A DNA stretch of 64,000 bases, taken from Crocinitomicaceae bacterium. GTDB lineage: Bacteria; Bacteroidota; Bacteroidia; Flavobacteriales_D; Crocinitomicaceae. This document shows, piece after piece, positions 17,356 to 25,834 of the stretch (position 1 is the first letter of the stretch; every line of letters starts with the position of its first letter). Location of the stretch: contig JAJTCM010000008.1 of the NCBI GenBank assembly GCA_021325675.1, positions 107,457 through 171,456 of the forward strand, written 5' to 3'. The position numbers and the translations under genes were made by a program. The notes under the pieces were generated by a model. The model did not search any database. It saw only the letters and a program-made list of their open reading frames with translations, and was not told the DNA's origin.

Positions 17356-19296
17356 ATGAAAAGCAAGGTTTCCCATCCCTATTGTGAAGATTTTTTTGTC
17401 CGGGAACGGAATAAAACGATTGAAGTTCATGTAGGGAACCTGAAGCTTGGCGCTGAAAACCCAATCCGCGTCCAGTCTATGACAACTACGGACACGATGG
17501 ATACCGAAGCTTCCGTTGCCCAATCGATCCGGATGATTGACGCCGGCTGCGAGCTCGTCCGACTGACCGCTCCCAGCAAAAACGAAGCGGAAAACATGGG
17601 CGAGATCAAACGCATCCTGAACGAAAAAGGATACCACGCCCCGCTCGTTGCTGATATTCACTTTACCCCGAACGCTGCCGAAATTGCTGCACGCCTGATC
17701 GAAAAGGTGCGTGTAAACCCGGGCAACTATGCTGATAAAAAGAAATTCGAAGAAATCGAATACACGGACGAAAGCTACCGGCAAGAGCTTCTGCGCATTG
17801 AGCAAAAATTCACACCGCTGATAAAAATCTGCAAGGAAAACCGAACCGCGATGCGCATCGGCACAAACCACGGGTCGCTTTCCGACAGGATCCTGAGCCG
17901 TTTCGGTGACACGCCTGAAGGCATGGTGGAATCGGCCATGGAGTTTTTACGGATTTGTGTTAAAAACGATTTCCATGAACTGGTTATCTCCATGAAAGCC
18001 AGCAATACACTGGTTATGGTGCAAGCTTACCGCCTGCTGATCAGCACAATGAAGGCCGAAAACATGTATTTCCCGCTGCATCTCGGTGTAACGGAAGCTG
18101 GTGACGGTGAAGACGGACGGATTAAATCCGCAGTTGGGATAGGTGCGCTGCTCGAAGACGGGATTGGCGACACTATTCGCGTGTCACTCACGGAAGATCC
18201 TGAATTCGAAATTCCCGTAGCTAAAAAATTAGTTGAAAAATTTGAAAATCAATCTAATATAAAATTAGTTCAAAAAGGGCTGAATATTAGCTATAACCCT
18301 TTTGAATACAAGAAAAGGGAAACAAGTTCCGTGCACAATATCGGTGGTAAAAACCATCCTATTGTCTTTGCTGACCTCTCACAGAAAAATGAAATAAAAG
18401 CCGCCAATTTTTTTGGTTTCGGATATAATTATTCCATGCAGCTCGACAAATGGAACCTGCGTGACCAGGCTGCCGATTACCTTTACTTAGGAAACAACGA
18501 GCTTGATTTCGAAATTCCGGGAACGCTCGGCGCAGTTTTTAACGCGGAACTTTGGGAAGAGAAATACAAAAATCAGGCGCATTGCTACCCGGTTTTCAAC
18601 AAATTTAGCATTGACAAATGTGATACGGCTGGTTTGGATCTTTATTTCCTCGAGCTTGATTTAGAGGAAGATACTTTTGATTTGATAACAAAACATTCAA
18701 AAGCAATTTTAGTTGTAACTACTTTTTACGATAATAAAGCACAGCTTCTGCGCAAATTCCGCTGTGAGCTGGATGAGAGACAAATTCATAACCCGGTGAT
18801 TATTCGCCTGGAATATGAAACGACTGACCTGGAGCGTTTCCAGCTCAATGCTTCCTCCGATTTCGGGGTGCACCTCATCGATGGTTTTGGCGACGGCGTC
18901 TGGATCAAAGGGCCGCACAGCCTGGTGGATATCAATTCCCTGAGCTTCGGTATTTTGCAGGCCACCCGCACGCGGATTTCGAAAACAGAATATATTTCCT
19001 GTCCTTCCTGCGGCCGAACGCTCTTTGATTTACAGGAAACGACAGCCAAAATCCGCCAGAAAACCTCCCATTTGAAAGGGATCAAAATCGGGATTATGGG
19101 CTGCATCGTGAACGGGCCGGGCGAAATGGCGGACGCTGACTACGGCTATGTGGGGACCGGGCCGGGAAAAATCAATCTCTATAAGGAAAAAACAGTAGTC
19201 CGGAAAAACGTGAACGAAGAAGAAGCCGTTGATGCCCTGATTGATCTCATTAAGGAAAACGGCGATTGGGTTGAGCTTTCTGCAACTGATGCCTGA
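17356..19296 (+). CDS. ispG: 4-hydroxy-3-methylbut-2-enyl-diphosphate synthase, large form
   Basis: About 646 residues of the large, plant-like IspG (GcpE), which makes HMBPP from MEcPP in the non-mevalonate isoprenoid pathway using a [4Fe-4S] cluster. The TIM-barrel half starts at IRVQSMTTTDTMD and contains VADIHFTPNAA and RIGTNHGSLSDRI. An insert of ~250 residues follows, and then the reductase-like half with the cluster cysteines in CPSCGRTLFD and GIMGCIVNGPGEMADAD. The large form is typical of Bacteroidota, Chlorobi and plastids. The start at 17356 is chosen because the earlier ATG lies in the promoter. Confidence 0.96.
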   Translation: MKSKVSHPYCEDFFVRERNKTIEVHVGNLKLGAENPIRVQSMTTTDTMDTEASVAQSIRMIDAGCELVRLTAPSKNEAENMGEIKRILNEKGYHAPLVADIHFTPNAAEIAARLIEKVRVNPGNYADKKKFEEIEYTDESYRQELLRIEQKFTPLIKICKENRTAMRIGTNHGSLSDRILSRFGDTPEGMVESAMEFLRICVKNDFHELVISMKASNTLVMVQAYRLLISTMKAENMYFPLHLGVTEAGDGEDGRIKSAVGIGALLEDGIGDTIRVSLTEDPEFEIPVAKKLVEKFENQSNIKLVQKGLNISYNPFEYKKRETSSVHNIGGKNHPIVFADLSQKNEIKAANFFGFGYNYSMQLDKWNLRDQAADYLYLGNNELDFEIPGTLGAVFNAELWEEKYKNQAHCYPVFNKFSIDKCDTAGLDLYFLELDLEEDTFDLITKHSKAILVVTTFYDNKAQLLRKFRCELDERQIHNPVIIRLEYETTDLERFQLNASSDFGVHLIDGFGDGVWIKGPHSLVDINSLSFGILQATRTRISKTEYISCPSCGRTLFDLQETTAKIRQKTSHLKGIKIGIMGCIVNGPGEMADADYGYVGTGPGKINLYKEKTVVRKNVNEEEAVDALIDLIKENGDWVELSATDA

Positions 19297-19299
19297 GCT

Positions 19300-19887
19300 A
19301 TGGAAACTAAACAGCACCCTTTACTCATACAGATTTTATCCCGCGGGTTCGACCCCGGAAATGAATTTGAAGATTTTTTAAGTTTCTGGAAACCGGCTGA
19401 ATTCAAAAAGGGTGAGCATTTGCTGCGGCAAGGGGAAGTGGCCCGTTTTACGGTTTTCGTGCTTTCCGGCTGTCTCAGGCAGTATTCCGTGAATGAAAAC
19501 GGGCAGGAACAAATTATCTATTTTGCAGAAGAAAACTGGTTTGCCGGTGATTTGCAAAGCATGCGCAGCCGCGTAGCTTCGAACCTGAACTTACAAGCCC
19601 TGGAAAATTGTTCAGTGCTTACGATCAACAAAACCAATGCGGAACTGGTGCTGGAACGCTTTCCCTGGTGGGCGCAGCTCCAGCTTGCGGGCCACCAGCG
19701 CTGGATGGCGAAATTACAGCAGCAGGTAGGCCAATCCATGATCGACTCTGCCGAAACCAAATACCTGCGCCTGCTAAAAGACCGCCCGAAACTGCTGCAG
19801 CGTGTCCCCCAGTATCAAATCGCTTCTTTTCTTGGGATTTCCCCCGAAGCTTTGAGCAGGATCCGCAAAAAACTCTACACTTTCTGA
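19300..19887 (+). CDS. Crp/Fnr-family transcriptional regulator
   Basis: A 195-residue protein with an N-terminal cyclic-nucleotide-binding-like beta-roll (KKGEHLLRQGEVARFTVFVL) and a C-terminal winged helix (YQIASFLGISPEALSRIRKK). No FNR-type cysteine cluster is visible, and the phosphate-binding cassette of true CRP is weak, so the ligand is unknown. It starts 3 bp after ispG. The two small proteins that follow on the same strand may be its targets, which is inference. Confidence 0.88.
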   Translation: METKQHPLLIQILSRGFDPGNEFEDFLSFWKPAEFKKGEHLLRQGEVARFTVFVLSGCLRQYSVNENGQEQIIYFAEENWFAGDLQSMRSRVASNLNLQALENCSVLTINKTNAELVLERFPWWAQLQLAGHQRWMAKLQQQVGQSMIDSAETKYLRLLKDRPKLLQRVPQYQIASFLGISPEALSRIRKKLYTF

Positions 19888-19980
19888 TTAGAAACATAGC
19901 ACTATGTGGCTAAAATCAATTTATTTTAGGGCATTGCCGGTTTCTTGATCCAGATCAACGAACAGCTTCCGGGACCGCCA

Positions 19981-19988
19981 TACTTTTG
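19981..19988 (+). promoter_or_regulatory. -7 promoter element of the paired small-protein genes
   Basis: TACTTTTG fits TAnnTTTG and lies 25 bp upstream of the first gene, downstream of the Crp-family gene. Confidence 0.5.
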
Positions 19989-20013
19989 TGTCATAAATTT
20001 TAAACTTAAAAAT

Positions 20014-20280
20014 ATGACAACTGTATTAATCAATTCTCAAAAAGTCAAAGACTTCAAACAATGGCACGAAGCTTTCGCCGCCAACACACCGATGCGTGAG
20101 CAGGCCGGGATCAAAATCCGCGGCGTTTACCAATCTGTTGAAGATCAGAATATGGTGACTGTTATTTCAGAAGTTCCGGGAGTAGAACAGGCACGCACAA
20201 TCCTCAGTAACATGAAGGAAATGATGGAAAAATCCGGCGTGGAGTCAACAGATTCTAAAATCGTAATCGAAATTAATTAA
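20014..20280 (+). CDS. small dimeric alpha-beta-barrel-like protein (cytosolic copy)
   Basis: An 88-residue protein: VKDFKQWHEAFAANTPMREQ, then GIKIRGVYQSVEDQNMVTVI, then a helix with MKEMMEKSGV. The pattern resembles the antibiotic-biosynthesis-monooxygenase (ABM) ferredoxin-like fold. The adjacent gene encodes a homologue with a signal peptide. The frame is open from 19945, but ATG 20014 follows the promoter. Function unknown. Confidence 0.75.
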   Translation: MTTVLINSQKVKDFKQWHEAFAANTPMREQAGIKIRGVYQSVEDQNMVTVISEVPGVEQARTILSNMKEMMEKSGVESTDSKIVIEIN

Positions 20281-20290
20281 TTATTGTCTT

Positions 20291-20644
20291 ATGAAAAACA
20301 TGATTTTATCTGCCCTGGCGGCATTGATGGTACTTGCCGTTTTTTCCTTTGCGAAACACGACGAAAAAGCAGAAACCCTGATGATTGTTACCAATGAAGT
20401 GAAAGATTTCGACACCTGGAAGGCAGCTTTCGAATCCGGATCTGGTCCGCGCTCCAAAATGGGCATCCAGGTTTTGGGGGTTTACCGGGCGATTGACAAC
20501 CCGAACGTTGTAACGATTGTTTCTTCGGTTTCCGACATCGAAGCAGCTAAAAAATTCAGCACAAGCCCCGAGCTCAAAAGCAGCATGGAAAAAGCGGGTG
20601 TAATTTCCAAACCGGAAATAAAAATGATCAAAAAAGCATTTTAA
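20291..20644 (+). CDS. exported paralogue of the preceding small protein
   Basis: A 117-residue protein with a signal peptide (MKNMILSALAALMVLAVFSFA), followed by a domain homologous to the preceding gene product (NEVKDFDTWKAAFESG, QVLGVYRAIDNPNVVTIVS, ELKSSMEKAGV). It is separated from the first copy by 10 bp, so the same fold is made in the cytosol and in the periplasm or outside. Terminator immediately downstream. Confidence 0.75.
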   Translation: MKNMILSALAALMVLAVFSFAKHDEKAETLMIVTNEVKDFDTWKAAFESGSGPRSKMGIQVLGVYRAIDNPNVVTIVSSVSDIEAAKKFSTSPELKSSMEKAGVISKPEIKMIKKAF

Positions 20645-20664
20645 CAATTAAGCTGTTCACTGTG

Positions 20665-20700
20665 AAACGGGTTTGTCTGTGGACGAGCCCGTTTTTTTTT
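20665..20700 (+). terminator. strong rho-independent terminator
   Basis: AAACGGGTTTGTC (20665-20677) pairs with GACGAGCCCGTTT (20682-20694) over 13 bp, including G-T pairs, and runs into nine T. It closes the two-gene small-protein operon. Confidence 0.92.
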
Positions 20701-20860
20701 GCAATCCTCTGCATAATATTAAACGGAAGAGCCATGTCAGCTACGTGCACAACCTGGTAAAATATAAACCTCAACTATAATCCCGGAGAACATTTTTAAC
20801 GCTATTTAAGTTTTTTATAATCTTAAAAAGCTGTATTTTGCATGCATTAAAAGCAATACT

Positions 20861-21352
20861 ATGGAAAATTTCGATTGGACAAATTTTACCCGGAAAATAG
20901 CCGTAAAGGCCGATATTTCAGAAATATACGCGGCCTGGGCCAGGGGCTCTGAAATGGAAAAATGGTTTCTCCGCCACTGTGAATACCGTGATGCCGGGGC
21001 GCCAATCCCGAAAAGCTCTCCCGTGAAGAAAGGAAACAAGTATGCCTGGCAGTGGTTTCTCTATGACGTGACAGAAGAAGGGGAAATCCTGGAGGCCAAT
21101 GGAACAGATCATATCCGGTTTACTTTTGCAGGAGATTGCATCGTAGACGTCCATTTGTCGGAGCGCGGCGATCATACCATCGTTTCGCTGACGCAAAGCA
21201 ATATCCCGACGGATGAGCTTTCCAAAGAGCGCATTCGCCTTGGTTGTGATGCCGGCTGGTCTTTCTTCCTGGTGAACCTCAAATCGGTGTATGAAGGCGG
21301 GCTTGATTTACGTAATAAAATCCCGGAATACCAGGGAATGCTGAATAACTGA
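20861..21352 (+). CDS. SRPBCC (AHSA1-like) domain protein
   Basis: A 163-residue START/Bet v1-like protein: KIAVKADISEIYAAWARGSEMEKWF at the beginning (the AHSA1 pattern of an aromatic 'W' start), a beta-rich centre, and a C-terminal helix with GWSFFLVNLKSVYEGG. Members bind hydrophobic ligands or act as Hsp90 co-chaperone-like proteins; the ligand is unknown. Its stop codon overlaps the next start (TGATG), so the two are coupled. Confidence 0.87.
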   Translation: MENFDWTNFTRKIAVKADISEIYAAWARGSEMEKWFLRHCEYRDAGAPIPKSSPVKKGNKYAWQWFLYDVTEEGEILEANGTDHIRFTFAGDCIVDVHLSERGDHTIVSLTQSNIPTDELSKERIRLGCDAGWSFFLVNLKSVYEGGLDLRNKIPEYQGMLNN

Positions 21353-22530
21353 TGAAAGCTAAACACCATATTTTTTTCGCTTTTCTTTTTCTTGCAGGTA
21401 CCTTATTTGGCCAAAAACCCGAGAAGATTTACGGGAAAAACCGGGTATTGAAAACCAACGACTATTTTTTGGAGCAAAGTGCGCTTTGGAAAAAGGAAGC
21501 AGACAAGCACCCGAAAAATCCCGATGCCTGGTATAATTATTACCGCGCGAGCCGCAATGCTTATATTGTTGGAGAAGAAACTGAATCCCAGGACTCCAAA
21601 GGAAAAAGCCGTTTTGACCGTTTAAACGGAATTGTGGATGCCATGGAAAAACGGGTCCCGAACAGCTTTGAATATCATTATGTAAAATGGCTTAATGGTT
21701 ATAACGATCCCGGTTTCTTCCCGTATCTTGAAAAGGCACACCGGATTTCGCCCGAACGTACGGAGCCACTGATGGACCTCTCGCTTTATTATGAGATTTC
21801 CGGCAACGCTGAGCTGCAGAAAAAATACTGCGCCGCTTTTTACAATTCAGGAGAATATTCACCCGGGCTTCTGAATTACAGCTATAATATGCTATCAGGC
21901 CTGGAAGAAAACGCTATCATCCTGACAGAAGGTGACAAAGACACGGAAGGAACATGGCTTTTGCAGGCGGGAATGGCTTATCGTACAGACGTAAAACTCC
22001 TGAATGTCAATTTGCTGTTCATAAAAGACTACCGCGAGCGTATTTTCCGGGAGCTAGGAGTAAAAATACCCGCTTTTGACCCGATGGAAAACGATGAAAA
22101 TTTTGCCCGGTTCCGCCGCGACCTGATCGAAGAGCTTTCCAAAAATACACAAAGACGGCCGGTTTATGCAGCAGTTACGCTTGGGGCCAGCTACACCGAA
22201 AAAATCAATGAAAATTTGTATCTCACAGGTCTGGCATCAATTTACAGCAAGGAACCTGTAGATCATTTTTCTGGTTTACGACGAAATTTCGAGCAGCTTT
22301 ACAAACTGGATTACCTAACGCTTTATTTCCCGGGTGATATTTCAGTTGATAATGTGCAGCAGTTTAACGGCAACTATCTGCCCGCGCTTGTTTTATTGAC
22401 GGACCATTACCGGCTTTCGGGTGAAAAAACCAAAGCTGATGCCTGCAAAAAACTGGCCCGGGAGCTAGCAGAAAAAGCTGTTTTGCTCGAAAAATACCAT
22501 GCTTTTTTTGAAACCACGGAAAATAAATAA
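21352..22530 (+). CDS. secreted helical-repeat protein of unknown function
   Basis: A 392-residue protein with a signal peptide (MKAKHHIFFAFLFLAGTLFGQ). The remainder is helical, with TPR-like features near the start (ALWKKEADKHPKNPDAWYNYYRA) and later (PLMDLSLYYEISGNAELQKKY). There is no transmembrane segment beyond the signal. The TGATG overlap with the SRPBCC gene indicates one transcript. I recognise no family with confidence. Confidence 0.78.
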   Translation: MKAKHHIFFAFLFLAGTLFGQKPEKIYGKNRVLKTNDYFLEQSALWKKEADKHPKNPDAWYNYYRASRNAYIVGEETESQDSKGKSRFDRLNGIVDAMEKRVPNSFEYHYVKWLNGYNDPGFFPYLEKAHRISPERTEPLMDLSLYYEISGNAELQKKYCAAFYNSGEYSPGLLNYSYNMLSGLEENAIILTEGDKDTEGTWLLQAGMAYRTDVKLLNVNLLFIKDYRERIFRELGVKIPAFDPMENDENFARFRRDLIEELSKNTQRRPVYAAVTLGASYTEKINENLYLTGLASIYSKEPVDHFSGLRRNFEQLYKLDYLTLYFPGDISVDNVQQFNGNYLPALVLLTDHYRLSGEKTKADACKKLARELAEKAVLLEKYHAFFETTENK

Positions 22531-22551
22531 CTTTATAGGAAGAGCTTTATC

Positions 22552-22968
22552 ATGAAAACCCACAGCACCAATTACCAGAACACCTTCATTGCAGTAGCCG
22601 AAGACTGTCCGGCAACACACGCAGAAACACCGCCGCAAAAAGGAACGGATAAATCCGTGGCGAACATCCAGTTTGAGATGATCAGCCAAAATCCATATAA
22701 ATACACTTCTGATGATGTTGTTTTCCAGTGTTTTGCGCTTAAAAAAGATTTGACGGAAAATGAACTGGAAGAAGGAAGGAAAGCTTTCTTTTCGAAAGGC
22801 CAGCCCTGCCTGCGCTGCTCCCCGCTGACGAAGCGTTATGGTTTTGGCGTGCACAGCGATGCAGAAGGAAAAGTGGCTCTTTATCCTATGGAAAGCGAAG
22901 AATACGAAGCTTTTTCGAAAGACCCGAAACTGCAGGTAGTGAAAGCCATGCGTTCTAAAAAAGCCTGA
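22552..22968 (+). CDS. DUF6157-type protein
   Basis: A 138-residue cytosolic protein: MKTHSTNYQNTFIAVAEDCP, then a centre rich in charged residues, then KGQPCLRCSPLTKRYGFGVHSD and a C-terminal YEAFSKDP. This matches the DUF6157 family found in Bacteroidota and Firmicutes. The two central cysteines (CLRC) could bind metal. Two bp separate it from the DUF1801 gene, so the two form an operon. Confidence 0.8.
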   Translation: MKTHSTNYQNTFIAVAEDCPATHAETPPQKGTDKSVANIQFEMISQNPYKYTSDDVVFQCFALKKDLTENELEEGRKAFFSKGQPCLRCSPLTKRYGFGVHSDAEGKVALYPMESEEYEAFSKDPKLQVVKAMRSKKA

Positions 22969-22970
22969 TT

Positions 22971-23351
22971 ATGCAGACAAATCCTTTGAAACTCTTTCTC
23001 TCCTCCTATCCGAAAACGGTTGGGAAACATGCTTTGGCAATGCGTGAAGTGATCCTGCGGGAGCTTCCCGGTGTAATTGAACAGGTTGATTACCCGGCCA
23101 AAATGGTCGCTTACTGTTACGGGCAGAAATACGTAGAAATGGTGTGCACCCTGATTCCTTCTCAAAAAGGCTTAAAGCTTGGTTTTTATAATGGCGTGAG
23201 CCTGCCCGACCCGGAAAAACTACTGGAAGGGACAGGTAAAATTTCGCGTTACGTGGAAATCAGAAGCGAGAAGCAAATCCACAGCGCGGGCATTCAGAAT
23301 TTATTGAAAAGCGGGCTCCAGGCTTACCGCGAACGTATGTCAGTGCTATAA
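22971..23351 (+). CDS. DUF1801-type protein
   Basis: A 126-residue small soluble protein of the DUF1801 (YdhG-like) fold, similar in size to iron-chaperone-like YdhG. It has a central MVAYCYGQKYVEMVCTLI strand pair and a GLKLGFYNGVSLPDP segment. Its stop codon abuts the stop of the convergent GT2 gene with no spacer. Function unknown. Confidence 0.78.
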   Translation: MQTNPLKLFLSSYPKTVGKHALAMREVILRELPGVIEQVDYPAKMVAYCYGQKYVEMVCTLIPSQKGLKLGFYNGVSLPDPEKLLEGTGKISRYVEIRSEKQIHSAGIQNLLKSGLQAYRERMSVL

Positions 23352-24755
23352 TTACGCTCCCAGCCCCTTGCGGGTCATTTCCCCCCATTTTTTCTTGCCC
23401 CGGACCAGGTCGATATTTCCCCGGATAGCCGCCACAACGACAATCGGGTGAAAAAGGATAGGCTCCAAAAGCGCCGTGCCGACCAGCTTCCAGATGTCTT
23501 TCAGGCGCTTGTATTGATTGAAAGTATATTCTTCGGCCTGTATGGCGGCAAAATTGAACATTACCGCAAAGGAATAGACAAAAACAACAAGCAGCATGAA
23601 AAAAGGCCAGTTGACGAGGCCGAAAACCGCCATTGCCAGCAGGTAAATCCAGCCGGTAAACTCGATCACGGGCGCCAGCATTTCATAAAGCAGCCAGTAA
23701 GGATAGCTGACCATTCCCAGCACCTTATATTTGGGGTTGAGGAACATGCGCCGGTGCATGCGCAGGGTTTCGATTGTTCCCCGGGTCCAGCGGTTTCTCT
23801 GGCGGGATAAAACGTTTATATCCTCCGGCGCTTCCGTCCAGCAAAGCGGATCGGGTATAAAACCAACTTTGTACGGTATGCCGCGCTCCAGCATATAACG
23901 GCGCATACGCACCAAAAGCTCCATGTCCTCCCCCACGGTACGATGATCGTAGCCCCCGGAAAGCACAAGGATTTCTTTGTCAAACATCCCGAAAGCACCC
24001 GAAATCAGGAGCAGGCCGTCCATGTGGTTCCAGGCAATGCGCCCAAGCAGAAAAGCACGGAAATACTCCAGCACCTGCGTGCGGGCGAAAAACGATTTCG
24101 GGACATTCACCTGCTTAATGCTTCCCTGGTGGACAACACAGGAATTTACAATGCGGATCACGCCGCCCGTAGCGATCACCCGTTCCTTGTTTTCCAGGAA
24201 GGGCTTCACCATTTTAAGAATGGAATCCTGCTCGAGGATGCAATCTACGTCGATACAGGCCACATAACGGCTCCTGGAGACATTTATTCCCGCATTGAGG
24301 GCATCTGCCTTCCCGCCGTTGACCTTGTCCACAAGAAGCAGGTTTCTGAACGCCGGAAGCTTTGATTTATAAACGCCGCGGATTTCTTGCGAAGGCAATT
24401 CGGGATTGACGGCAAAATCAACTTTTTCCAGGTCGTAAGCCTCAATGGATTTCTCAAGCGTGTTGTCTTTGCTGCCATCGTTTACAATAATCACTTCGTA
24501 ATTGGAGTAATGAAGCGACAGAAGCGAACGGATATTTTCGACGATGTTCATTCCCTCGTTGTAAGCCGGTGCGATGAGCGAAACGGAAGGCGCAATGTCC
24601 GAAGGCAAAATATCGTTGTAATCTACATTTTTGTTCCGGTGGACATACTTGCGCAATGCAACAAAGGAAATCAGTCCCAGCACAAAATAGGAAAGCATGA
24701 TACTGGCGCAGTAAAACAAAATAAGGGCGATTATGATATAGGCAACAAGCTCCAT
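23352..24755 (-). CDS. processive family 2 glycosyltransferase (PgaC/BcsA-like)
   Basis: A 467-residue inner-membrane synthase: an N-terminal span (~1-30), a cytosolic GT-A domain with VSLIAPAYNEG, the UDP-binding IVNDGSKD, the DxD-type ACIDVDCILEQD, a catalytic GEDMELLVRM and the processivity motif RQRNRWTRG (R/QxxRW), then C-terminal membrane spans. These features belong to enzymes that polymerise and export a beta-linked polysaccharide, as PgaC or cellulose synthase do. There is no PilZ domain. It is the last gene of a six-gene operon with a YaiO-like outer-membrane protein. The sugar is unknown. Confidence 0.92.
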   Translation of the reverse strand: MELVAYIIIALILFYCASIMLSYFVLGLISFVALRKYVHRNKNVDYNDILPSDIAPSVSLIAPAYNEGMNIVENIRSLLSLHYSNYEVIIVNDGSKDNTLEKSIEAYDLEKVDFAVNPELPSQEIRGVYKSKLPAFRNLLLVDKVNGGKADALNAGINVSRSRYVACIDVDCILEQDSILKMVKPFLENKERVIATGGVIRIVNSCVVHQGSIKQVNVPKSFFARTQVLEYFRAFLLGRIAWNHMDGLLLISGAFGMFDKEILVLSGGYDHRTVGEDMELLVRMRRYMLERGIPYKVGFIPDPLCWTEAPEDINVLSRQRNRWTRGTIETLRMHRRMFLNPKYKVLGMVSYPYWLLYEMLAPVIEFTGWIYLLAMAVFGLVNWPFFMLLVVFVYSFAVMFNFAAIQAEEYTFNQYKRLKDIWKLVGTALLEPILFHPIVVVAAIRGNIDLVRGKKKWGEMTRKGLGA

Positions 24756-24758
24756 GTT

Positions 24759-25832
24759 CTAAATTCGTTTGTCTTCAATATGTTTCCGGATAGCCAGCAG
24801 GTCGGTTTGCGCAAATTCAGGCAGGGAAAGCCCTTCAAAGCTGCCGCGGTTCGATTTGTAAATAGCGCGCATGGCCTCCATCGTAATTTCAAATTCCCCG
24901 TCAGAAAGAACATCCAGTAAAAACGGAAGGTTTAAGGCGTCGCGGATCTTCTGGAAGCTCTGGAGGATGAGGATTTTGCCGTTTTTATTTTCCCTCGGGT
25001 AAATCGCCTGTAAAATACTGCCCAAACCTTCATATTCAAGTTTGAGCAAGGCCAGGATCGCTTCTGTTTTGAGCTTTTCGGAATCCCTTCCCAATAATTT
25101 CAGTAAGGTTTGCAGATCTTCGTACCGGTTTTGGGAAGCCGAAAGCCGGCAGCCCAGGATCAGCAGGGATTCGTTTTTCCCAACCCAGGCTTCAAGCGGC
25201 GGGATTTCGGTGTATGAACCCCGGCCAACCCGCCCCAGGACCGACAATTGCTGCCATTCGCTGAGCCAAACGTCCTGCTTCAATAACCATTCAAAAGCCT
25301 TTGCGGGATTAAACTGGAGCATTGCCCTGCCTAATTCCGACTGGATTTCGGGGTTTTTTTCTTTTTGCAGGCGTGCTTCAATCTCCTGTTCAGCCCCCTG
25401 ATAACCCAAATCCGTCATTTCGTGGATCGCCCTGACGACTTTACGCCGGTTAGCACTACGGAAATTCTTCAAACTGAGCTTTGCCAGCTCCGAGCCGTTA
25501 TAAAAATCACTGATCTGCGTGGTATATTCGCCTGAAAACTGCCTGCCGATCAGCAAAAGCCGGTTGAGAAAAAACTGCACGTCTTCTTGGCTCTTCCCCT
25601 TCATCCAGCGCTTGGCTTCCTCCTGTTCCCCTTCAAAAATAACCTCCTGCACCAGGCGGTCAACCGCTTCAAGCAAATGCTTCTTCTTCGCCGCCCGTCG
25701 CAGTTTGTAGCCCCGGTAAAACAGCGTGATACACAGCGAAATGATTGCAAGCAGAAAAAAAAGTACGATTGCACCCGAAACCCAAAGATATTCCGCGGGT
25801 ACATTTTCCAGGTATGTGACAAACTTGTTCAT
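24759..25832 (-). CDS. membrane-anchored HEAT-repeat protein
   Basis: A 357-residue protein with one N-terminal membrane helix (AEYLWVSGAIVLFFLLAIIS), a basic stretch (KLRRAAKKK) and HEAT-like alpha-solenoid repeats (LKTEAILALLKLEYEGL, FEITMEAMRAIYKSN). HEAT domains are protein-interaction scaffolds. It lies between the YaiO gene and the GT2 synthase, with 2-3 bp gaps on either side, so it probably couples or regulates the synthase at the inner membrane. Its direct role is unproven. Confidence 0.85.
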   Translation of the reverse strand: MNKFVTYLENVPAEYLWVSGAIVLFFLLAIISLCITLFYRGYKLRRAAKKKHLLEAVDRLVQEVIFEGEQEEAKRWMKGKSQEDVQFFLNRLLLIGRQFSGEYTTQISDFYNGSELAKLSLKNFRSANRRKVVRAIHEMTDLGYQGAEQEIEARLQKEKNPEIQSELGRAMLQFNPAKAFEWLLKQDVWLSEWQQLSVLGRVGRGSYTEIPPLEAWVGKNESLLILGCRLSASQNRYEDLQTLLKLLGRDSEKLKTEAILALLKLEYEGLGSILQAIYPRENKNGKILILQSFQKIRDALNLPFLLDVLSDGEFEITMEAMRAIYKSNRGSFEGLSLPEFAQTDLLAIRKHIEDKRI

Positions 25833-25834
25833 AC

